Assembly (NCBI GenBank): GCA_016187035.1
Contig: JACPKL010000008.1
Span: 1 to 35,989 of the forward strand
Direction of reading: 5' to 3'
Length of the DNA: 35,989 bases
From: Candidatus Daviesbacteria bacterium
GTDB lineage: Bacteria; Patescibacteriota; Microgenomatia; Daviesbacterales; UBA10151
Shown piece by piece: positions 1 to 10,400 of the stretch. A model generated the notes under the pieces. That model saw nothing but the letters and a program-made list of their open reading frames with translations. It had not been told where the DNA came from and made no database searches. Position 1 is the stretch's first letter, and every line of letters begins with the position of its first letter. Position numbers and translations under genes: made by a program.

Positions 1-1426
1 CTGCACCACCTTGTCCACCAATCAGCTCTAAACTTCCACCTGCGCCGCCAGTGTTAGTGGGGTTGCCCGAACCGCTACCTGAACCACCTGCTCCGCCAGT
101 TAAAACTAAACTTCCACCTGCTCCGCCAGTAGATGTATTGATCAAGGAGCTAATTGAGCCACCTGCACCACCAGTTAACGTCAACTGTCCACCTGCTCCG
201 CCAGTTCTGTCCTGGCTAGCTCCTGATGGTACGCCACCGCCAGTGCCGCCAGTCAATACCGCGCCAGCGCCAACACCCCCTACGGCTGTGCCTCCTGCGG
301 TGGTATTACCGCCAGTGCCGCCAGTGACAGTCAAAGCAGTGGTAGCTGCTGTTCCTGGAGTCGTTCCTACTGAAGCTGGTTGGCTACCAAGAACATGCAG
401 CAAACTCGTCGGACTCGCCGTCCCGATGCCAACGTTGCCAGTTGAAGAGGAAGCAAATAGCACAGGAGCAGTAGCTGAAGAGCCTACCTGGAAGACTCCA
501 GTTGGAGCAGTAATCCCAACCCCCACATTACCATTATCTAAAACAGCTAACCCAAAGTTAGTCTGGGTATTATTCTGGGTTAACAGTTGGACTCCAGTAC
601 CTGTGCCAGAGCCTAAGAGATGTAGATTAGTAGCAGGAGAAGCTATCCCCAGTCCTAGATTACCATTAATATAGGTATTATGAGCAACTATATTATTACC
701 TACAAAGTTATGGGTACCTTCTATCTGTAAATCATAGGTAAGTTTGCGGCCTACTTTACTTATGGAAATAATCTTTTCCCATCCATCAGCTGTAGCTATT
801 TCCATTCCCTTTTGAAGCTGGGAAACCTTGACCCATTTGATTGAAAAGAGGTTGGGGTTTTGAGATAATAAACCTTGCGTGGGCCCGCCAGGTTCGGGAG
901 CCGATCCTAAGAATATTGGTCTCACGGGTTCGATTCCCGTCGGGTCCACGCCTATTTCATTTGGCGACTTGACAAATTCCTCATTTTCTGATATATTAAT
1001 ATCTGTTCTTAGGTTCGGCTCATTGTTATTAGCGAATCTGGTCAGACCACTTGAAACCGTTTCATTTGAAGCGGTTTTTTGGTGGGAATTTTTCACCAGA
1101 TATGGGTGTTCTGAGGTAGTTTCTATCCATTTACCTGACTGAGTTTCCAGCCTGTAAACAGTCTGTATCCCTTTATCCAAAGTTGCTTCAACCTGATGCC
1201 ACTCCCAATCTCCTGTTTTAATTTCGCCAGAAATCAAGCTCTGCTTATCATTTAAGGATAAAACCTCATCACCAGGTAATATACCTTCAACAGGAATATC
1301 CTCATAAATATAATCACCGACAATAGATGGTAGAGGATGGATGGTAGTATTTTGAGGATTGAGGGTAGAAGATAGATTATTTTTGTCTACCTTTCTATCT
1401 TCTATCCACCATCTTCTATCTCTCCA
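1..1426 (-). CDS. 3' continuation of the giant surface protein: C-terminal part of intein 6, then Gly-rich/tail-fibre-like extein running off the window edge
   Basis: Manual minus-strand translation is open from about 1426 to 1 (..IPVEGILPGDEVLSLND..SEHPYL..ATADGWEKIISISKVGRKLTYDLQIEGTHNFVGNNIVAHN|TYINGNLGLGIASPATNLHLLG..); offset in frame from the 1402-14931 ORF. Confidence 0.8.
841..869 (+). promoter_or_regulatory. sigma70-like promoter of ncRNA copy 1
   Basis: TTGAAA-17-GATAAT with upstream TGA (extended -10); +7 falls at the start of the conserved GCGTGGGCCC. Confidence 0.65.
877..1080 (+). ncRNA. Predicted structured ncRNA copy 1 (tRNA-like 5' domain, long-range helix, intrinsic terminator), antisense inside intein 6
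   Basis: Promoter TTGAAA (841-846)-17 nt-GATAAT (864-869, extended -10 TGA); GCGTGGGCCCG/CGGGTCCACGC acceptor-like helix; T-arm-like CGGG-TTCGATT-CCCG (925-939); helix GAGCCGATCCTAAGAA (898-913) with TTCTTAGGTTCGGCTC (1006-1021); hairpin plus T6 near 1055-1080. Confidence 0.68.
1055..1080 (+). terminator. Intrinsic terminator of ncRNA copy 1
   Basis: AACCG-tttcatttgaag-CGGTT followed by a T run. Confidence 0.6.
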
Positions 1427-4400
1427 TCATCCATCGTCTTTCTCCTGCGTCTTCTTCTTTTGATTAATGTTCCTTCAGCCACACACTGGCCTACAACATG
1501 TAATGCTCCTAAAGGAGTAGTAGTCCCCACTCCCAGATTCCCCTGGATAGCTAAACCATTAGAAGGGATAGAGGAGTTAGTATAACTAACCCCTATACCT
1601 ACCCCTCCTGCTACAACTAACCTGGCTCCAGGAGTTGTTGTCCCTATACCTAGATTACCAGATGAAGTAAATACCATCTCTGATCCTGCTAAGGTTAATC
1701 CTGGATTAATCTGAAGTAACTGTGATGGGGAAGTAGTGCCTATCCCTATGTTTCCAGATGATGTAACTACAAATGGGGTATTAGCTTGATTAACCTGGAA
1801 TAATTGTTGTGGAGCAGAGGTACCAATACCTATTCTGGTGTTAGATAAATCTAGATTTAACAATGATCCAGCTGCAGCTGTGGAATTTCTTAAATCAAAT
1901 ATCCCACCTGAGTTTGTACCTAATAAAGTGATTGGTGATATATTATTCGTAAGATAACGTATTATGACTATTCCTGAACCTCCATTACCGCCTGTATAAG
2001 TATCTTGGGCACCATTACCACCATTACCTCTATTGGCAGTTCCGGCTGCTCCATTACCGCCGCTGTTATAAAGAGCGCCTGCGCCGCCAGCAGCATAAGT
2101 GACAGAAGATCCGGAAATTGAATTGGCAGTTCCTGCTCCACCAGCTCCAGCTACGCCGGCAGATGCATTTCCTCCGGTACCTCCTGATCCGCCGCCGCCG
2201 CCTGACGGATAGGTTGGTGCACCGATATCATTAGCGCCTCCGTTATTTCCTTGCGATGGACTGGTGCTTGGTGTATTACCTGCGCCTCCGGTAGTTGCTG
2301 AAGCTGCTGCCCCAGCGCCGCCACCTGATCCGCCGCTTCGCCCATTTCCTGTTGGAGCAGCAGCATTAGGTCCAGCGCCACCGCCTCCGGCTGCTGAAAT
2401 AGTATCAAAGACTGAAGCAGAACCATCGCTTCCCGCTGTGTTTTCCTGCTGTCCACTACCACCACCACCAACAGTTACAGTATATGCTTGCACACTTACA
2501 GCGTACGCATTATTTGTCCTATAGCCACCAGCACCACCACCGCCAGACGCTCCTCCACCGCCACCTCCAACCACCATAACTTCAACATTCATAGCAGCGC
2601 TAGGAGTAAATGTTCCAGATGAAGTAAAAGTATGTATTGTATAACCTCCAGATTGAGTGATAGTTCCACCTGTACTAGTTGGTGGTGGAGCATAAGATGT
2701 ATCAGTAATTCTTAGAGATGGTGTTGTGCCAGAGATATCTAAAGCTGCAGCTGGTCCTGAAGTTCCTATACCAACATTACCTGCACTTGTTACAGAAAGA
2801 GATGGTGTGACTATATTTGATCCTACCTGGAATAATTGACCAGCAGAGGTGGTTCCTACTCCCACATTACCAGCAGAGTTAATAGATAATCCAGAATGTG
2901 ATCCACCTGCTGTTGTTAAAGCTATCTGATTTGCTCCTATTCTCCACAGACCAGAATCAGTATCAGAGGTAAATGTTATACTTGGAGCAGAAGCAGATCC
3001 ATTAGCAAATGATGATACTCCAGCAACAGATAGAGTAGAGGATAAGGATAAGGTAGAAGCATTAACAGTGGTAGCATTAAGTGCTGCTAAATTAGTCAGT
3101 CCAGTCACATTAAGACCAGATAATGCCCCATATCCTGTGATAGATCCACCCACCCCTAAATTACCAGAGACTACCAAAGATCCACCTACTCCTAAGTTAC
3201 CAAAGTTACCAGTACCACTAACCTGGAAATTATATGCAGGGGCTGTTGTTCCTACTCCTACATTACCATTATCCAAAATAGTAAATCTTTGAGTACCAGA
3301 GGAATCTAAAGTCTGGAAGGTAATATCTGTACCAGTTCCAGATCCAGTTAACTGTAGTTTAGAATAATTGGCATAAGTATCACCAATACCAACATTACCT
3401 GAACCTGTGGTACCTAAAAAGTAGATATTAGGAGCAGAAGTAGTCCACTGGGAAGAAGCTCCACTTTGAGATGCTGCCCAAGCAGGTAATCCTGCTGAGA
3501 CTGTTAAGACTTGATCTACAGATCCTATCCCCAGCCTGGATAATGTTCCTCCACTATTTCTATATAATATATCTCCTGTTGCATCAGAGCCTAAGTTTAA
3601 GGTTAAGCCTGTCAAGGTGGGGGAGGAAGCCACAGATAATGCTCCAGAAGATACAGTTAAGTTAGTCCCTGTTAGATCAGTAATAGTGTCACCATTTAAG
3701 TTAATACTGGTTAAATCAGCAGCTCCTGAAACTTTAATCCCACTATTAAAGACTGCAGCTGAGGTAACTGTTAATGATTGTCCTATTCCTACATTACCTG
3801 TTAAGTTAGATAAACCTGAGACATTTAATCCTCCATTAGCTACTGTTAAACCAGTAGTTGTTAATGATCCACCCACTCCTAAATTACCAGTAAAGTTACC
3901 TGTACCAATAACTGATAAATTATAATCAGCTGTAGTTGTTCCAATTCCAATATTACCATTTGTTGCTAAACTAGTGCCTGAGGCTAAGGATAATGAAGCA
4001 GTAGTAGGCCAAAAGATTGCTCCACCGTTAGCCTGAAGTCTGGCTCCTGCTGCAGAGGTTCCTATTCCTACATTACCTATTACTGATAAAGCAGAATTAG
4101 GACTAGAGGTTCCTATACCCAGTCTGTTATTAGTATTATCCCAATAGTAATCTGATACATTTTGTGATATTAATCCATTACTTCCTGCAAATAATGCTCC
4201 TCCTGAAGTAAAGTTGCCTAAGCTAATAGTTTGTCCAGCAGGTAAAGAGATTCCTGCATTAGCAGTAATTAGAGAAGTGATTGTTAATGATCCACCTACT
4301 CCTACATTACCTGTTGAAGATACTGTAAAAGCAGATGATCCAGAATTAACTTGAAGTAGGGCAGTAGGTGAGGTAAAACCTATTCCTACATTACCTGAGG

Positions 4401-7400
4401 AATCAAAGGTAATCTCAGCAGGACCTGCCCCATTAACATTAAAACCTAAGCTATTAGCAGTAGTATCATAAGATAGGGTATATTCATCTGAAGTAGAAGT
4501 ACCCAGATGAAGTGTAGCAGGACCTAAATACAGATCCTTAAACCTGGCTGTATTAGATCCTAAATCATAAGTATCATCAGAGGATGGGATAATATTACCT
4601 GAGATATTTAGATTAGAAGATAGAGTTAGAGTTCCTCCTATCCCTACATTGCCTGAAGCATTTAATCCTGCCAGGTTTGTTAACCCGGTGACATTAAGAC
4701 CATTTAATGCTCCAAAGCCAGTGATAGATCCACCAACACCAATATTACCAGAGGTAGTAAGAACACCATTTATAGTAGTATTACCTGTTATCCTGGCTGT
4801 TCCCCAGACATCTAAGTTAAATGCTCCATTACCACCTAAACCTGTGGTACCTATTCCTACATTACCCTGGACAAGCAGTCCATTAGCAGGTGTTGTTACT
4901 CCAGAGTAAGCAGAACCAATATTAGCATTACCTACCACTACCAGTTTAGAATTAGCAGTAGTTGTGCCTATACCTACATTACCCTGAATAGCTAAACCAT
5001 TGGTAGGAGTAGTGGTATTAACAAAGTTAACCCCCAGTCCTGTAGAACCATTAATATAGGTATTATGAGCAACTATATTATTCCCTACAAAGTTATGGGT
5101 ACCTTCTATCTGCAGGTCAAAGGTTTTAATCCTGCCTGCTAAATAAATAGTGGAAATCTTTTCCCAACCATCCACAGTGGCAATCAGCATACCTGGTTTT
5201 AGGTACTTGATTTTCTCCCACTTTGTGGTATAATTAGAAATTGTAAAGAGACCATGTGGACTGCGAATCCCTGTAAACTCTGGGTGTAACAGTTCTGAAG
5301 CCAAGAAACCTTTGAGTTTCAAATTGGCCAGGGTCTCTTCTTTTTTGCTCTTTTTCAAATTCCTTTGTATATGGGTGGTGTAGGCAGCAAGGTGAGCTGG
5401 AGAGTGCTTGCCAATACTTTTGAAGTAAATACCCATTTTTGGGAATGATTTTCTAATAATTGCAGCAATATCCATTTCATGTTTGTTATATTCAATATCA
5501 ATAACCAAATCAGTTACAGTTAGCCCAGATTTAATAATGGAAGCTACAACCATTTGGGCGAATATTTCAAAGCCAAACTTTTTAGATTGATTATTTTGGG
5601 AGTATTTTTTAAACAGGATCTGTTTTTGCTTTTTATCAAGTTTAGTGATGAAGGAGGATTCTATATTAGCAATTGCCAATATGGTATCAGCAGTTTTATC
5701 TTCCACTCTTATTGATTGGTCCACCTCAAAGGTAGTTAATCTTTGAGACTTTTGGTCATCTTTGGTATCTTCTGTTATAGTTAAGTAGGGATGCTCATCT
5801 GTTGTTTCAATTATCTTCCCAGTTTGGGTAACCAGCTTTAAGACTTCCTGTATTCCCATATCCATGGTCTTTTCCACCTTGTGCCATTCCCACTGCCCAG
5901 TTTGATCATTTAAAGATAATACTTCATCACCAGCTACTATATCCTCAACAGGCACTTCTTCCCAGTCCTGCTCGTCCCACCGTCCGAGGAGCCCCTTCGG
6001 GTCACCATCGGAGGAGTGACTCGCTTTCTTTCTCCTCCTTCTCCTGATTCTTGTTCCCTCAGCCACACACTGTCCTACTACATGAAGAGCTCCAGCAGGA
6101 GAGGTGGTACCCACTCCCACATTACCAGCAGCTGTAACAGCTAAACCAGTGGTAGTAGAAGAACCTCTAAGAAGTGTTGTACCCATCACATCCAGTAAAG
6201 CAGTTGGAGATGTAAAGCCAATGCCAACATTACCTGTGTTTGTGATCCTTAAGCGTTCAGCTAGTAGGTTTATATCAGCGGATACTGCTGGTTTAACAGA
6301 GACTCCGCTGCTGGACCACCAAGCACTTATAGTGGTAGCATTGGTCCAGGTAATAGTGATACTAGAAGCGCCAGTATTAGTTGCACCCGTCGAACGAATC
6401 CAGGCAAGATTGGTGGCAGCCTGGAAGCGTTGAGTAGCAGGACTGGAGGTGGAAGGAACATCACTATAGTTTGAAAGTATGCCAAATACCAATTCAGTGG
6501 TGGCTGAGGAGACAGCAACTGTAGCTGATGTTGAAGTTCCGCTATTGGTTGCAGCAGTTCCCAAAGGAGTGGATTGATGAACATTGTAGAAAGAGTTGGC
6601 ACTAATGACTGTACTTACTTCGTTAACAGGGAATGTGACAGCTACAGTGCTTTGTCCTGTTGGTGGATTAACCAGATACCAGAGTTCTGTACTGCGATCA
6701 GAAGCATTCACTCTTGAGTTAGTGAGATAGGTCATAGCAGTACCGCCAAAGGTGACACTGCTGACAGAGGTGTTTGTTCGATAAGAGATCCCAACAATCA
6801 CCAGCCGGTTTAAGTTGCTGCCTATTGAGTGAGATGTAAAACTATGAGAGGTAGCGCCGGCGCCGGCATCAGTTGAAGTAGTATAGGTTGAAGAATTTTC
6901 GTAAACTGATGGGTTTGTGGCGCTTAACGGTCCAGCAGTACGGAAAATGATAGCGCCTGAACCACCTGCGCCTGTTCCGTTTGAGGCATCAAAGGTTAAG
7001 TTAGCCCCTAGGATGTCGCTCCCTGAAGCTGCTGCTCCTCGTATGGTTGTTGCAGTTGGTGTTCCGCCTTCTCCAGCTCCTAAGATGATTGTGTTGCCAG
7101 AGACGTGCAGTGTTCCTCCTGGGCTAGTGGTTCCAATCCCCACATTACCAGCAGCATCAATGATAAAAGGAGTGGTATCATTAGCTATATCATCTACCCT
7201 GAAGGAGGTGCCAGTACCAGTATTTAAGATATGTAGGAAAGCAGCAGGTGAAGTATAACCTATTCCTACATTACCAGCTCCATCAACAGTTAATCTACTA
7301 GTACCTGCTGTAGTTAAACTTAAGGTATTGGTAGTTAATCTAAACAACCCTGTATCAGTATCAGAGGTAAATGTTATACTTGGAGCAGAGGCAGATCCAT

Positions 7401-10400
7401 TAGCAAAAGAAGATACCCCAGCAACAGATAGAGTAGAGGATAAAGCAGCAGCTCCATTTACATTTAATCCTGCCAGATTAGATAACCCTGTCACATTTAA
7501 GCCATTTAATGCTCCATATCCTGTAATAGATCCACCCACTCCAATATTACCAGACACATTTAAGGCAGCCACATCTGCCAGGGTATTAACCTTAAGTCTG
7601 TCAAATACTCCAATGGTTGAGGCACCAGTGACTGTTAGAGATTGACCTATGCCTACATTACCTGTTAGATCAGCATACCCTGTGACTTTAAGTCCTGCTC
7701 CTACATTGAGATTGTTTGTTACAGAAAGTGATTGTCCCACTCCTACATTACCAGAGACTACCAAAGATCCACCTATACCTAAGTTACCAAAGTTACCAGT
7801 ACCTGCTACCTGGAAATTATATGCAGGGTTAGTAGTACCTACTCCTACATTACCATTATCTAAAACAGCTAGTCCAAATTGACTCAAAGTACTATTTACT
7901 GTACTAAATGTTAACCCAGTACCTGCTCCTTGAAGGGTTAATCTAGAATATGGAGATCCATAGTTAAATCCTCCATTAGTATTACCAATACCTATGTTAC
8001 CTCCTGAAGAGAAGCTAAATACCCCTCCTGCTAAGCTGTTAGATAAGAAAGAAACAGGTCCTGTAATCTCAGCACCTCTGCCAACAGACAAGCCACCTAC
8101 TATATTTAAATCATTGCCTATGATAGCGTTAGAGGTAACCCCTAAGGTGGAGGTTTCTATCCCCCCTGTTTCTAACTGTTGAATATAAGCTCCACCAAGA
8201 TCAAAAATCCCAAAGTTGCCACCTCCTGCATAAGCATATCTGCCTTGGACAAATACTGATTGAGGAGAGCTAGAAGTTACACTACCAACATTAATAGGGG
8301 TAGAAGGTGAAGATACATCAAATACAACTAAGCTATTGTTTGAATTACTTGTTACATAAGCATATCTACCTTGGACAAAGATTCCCCTAGGACTACTTAG
8401 ACTGGTTGAGGTAGAGCCTACATTAGTTGGGGAAGCTGCATTAGAAACATCAAAGATAGATAAGCTATTGTTTGAATTACTTGTTACATAAGCATATCTA
8501 CCTGAAACATACACTCCATAAATAGCGCCACTTACACCACTAGTAGTCGAACCAACTAAGGTTGAGGAAGCTGCATTAGAAACATCAATAATCCTAAGGG
8601 TGCCTGCATCACTACCTAAATATGCATACCCACCTTGTACAAAAACAGAAGTATTAGTACCGAAAGAACCACTTTGATAAGCAACAACTGGATTAGAAGG
8701 ATTCGAAATATCAATAATGTAGAATCCAGTATTTGTCTGAGTTCCTACATATGCATATTTGCCTTGAACATACATAGAAGATGGATTAGTATAAATCAAG
8801 AAATTAGAAGGATAATTAAGTTGAGTAGGGTTGGTTGGATTAGAGACATCAAAAACTACTAAGTTGCTTTTTCCGCCAACCCCATTACTTAGAACATAAG
8901 CATATCTGCCTTGGACTGATATGGCTACAGAGTAATCCAAATTAGAAGAACTCACAGTACTGATAGTTATTGGGGACTTAGGATTTGAGATATCGATAAT
9001 CTTAAATCCACTACTGTTATTTGTGACATAAGCATATCTGCCTTGGACATAGACAGAGTTTGCAGTACCGCTAACAGTACTTGTTGATGAAGTTGGTACA
9101 GTTCCTGGGATATGGAGTTGGGTGATAGGGGAAGTGGTACCAATTCCCACATTACCATTAACAGCCAGGCCATTTGTTGGAGCACCTGCTGCAGCATTTA
9201 ATCCATAACCCAAAAGTGTCCCACCATTAACTTGTAACTTGGCATTAACAGTTGTTACTCCTATTCCAACATTGCCTTCAACTAGCAAACCGTTGGTTGG
9301 AGCAGTGTAGGTGCTGGTGTAGGAAGTTCCAATCACAGCAGCTCCATAAACATCCAGTGCGTTTGATGGGTTACTAGCTGTTCTGTTGATAATTACACCA
9401 TTACTGGTTCTGATAGGATTAGCAGAGATATTTAAAGCATCAGCAGAGCTTAAGGTCACTACATTTGCAGCTGATATGGCAAGGACTGCAACTTCCCCAG
9501 ATGGATTACCATTACTGAAGTAGAGAGTTTTGGCCCCGTTTCCTGGTTCACCTAATTGTAGGTTGCCACTAATATGTAGTCTTTGGGCAGGATTGGTTAT
9601 ACCAATACCCACGTTACCACTTGCATCAACAGATAGACCATTAATAGTAGCCTTAGATTGTAGTGCTCCTGAGCCATTGGTGGTTAAACCCACTAGGTTT
9701 GTTCCTACTCTCCATAAACCAGAATCAGTATCATTAGTAAAGTTTAATCCAGGAGTGGCTGCTGATCCATCTGCTAAAGACAGAGTAGAGGATAAAGATA
9801 GGGTAGAGGCATTAACAGTGGTAGCATTAAGTGCTGAGACATCTGCTAAGGTATTAACCTTAAGTCTGTCAAATACTCCAATGGTACCAGTACCAGTGAC
9901 TGTTAAACTCTGTCCTACTCCCACATTACCAGTAAAGTTACCAGTACCTATAACAGATAAATTATAATCAGCAGTAGTAGTACCTATACCTACATTCCCC
10001 TGGATAGCTAAACCATTGGCAGGAGTAGTGGTATTAACAAAGTTAACTCCTAAACCAGCAGAGCCATTTATATAGGTATTATGAGCAACAATGCCACCAT
10101 ATTCAATGTCATCAGGATCAAAGCCAAGTTCCACCTCGAAGGAGTCAAAGCCCACCTTCGAGGTGTCCAGGGTTTCTTTGACAGCCAGACCTAAGATATC
10201 AGATAATGATAGAGGCGTGGGCCCAGCAGGTCGCGGAGCCAGCCCTTCAAGCATGGTTCCAGGGGTTCGATTCCCCTTGGGTCCACTCCCATTTAAGTCA
10301 TTATTGACATCCTGATTTTGTTGTGTTATATTAGAAGAGCTTGAAGGGCTGGAATTCCCACTATCTGTGGAACCGCCAAAGTTGGTGGATCGGACAGGTT

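Larger units (their letters stand above)
677..1485 (-). other. Intein/HINT domain 6 (809 nt, frameshifted), antisense ncRNA cargo
   Basis: GALHVVGQ|CVAEGTLIKRRRRRRK [frameshift] ..SEHPYL..THNFVGNNIVAHN|TYINGN. Confidence 0.82.

Noticed and set aside
877-952. Ordinary tRNA or tmRNA
   Set aside because: Acceptor-like helix and T-arm are present, but no canonical D-arm (no GCTCA..GGTAGAGC), poor anticodon arm, and the long helix pairs with sequence 3' of the acceptor, which does not match tRNA, one-piece or permuted tmRNA order.
879-1142. Plus ORF MGPPGSGADPKNIGLTGSIPVGSTP..
   Set aside because: Explained as chance translation across the tRNA-like RNA (..GSIPVGST is typical of tRNA-like 3' ends), not a protein gene.
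2151-2524. Overlapping ORFs 2151-2471 (-) and 2264-2524 (+)
   Set aside because: Out-of-frame readings of the Gly-rich low-complexity block.
10339-10400. T-box-like GTGGAACCGC motif in ncRNA copy 2
   Set aside because: The motif is absent from copy 1 and no aminoacylation-related downstream gene is present on that strand; probably coincidental.
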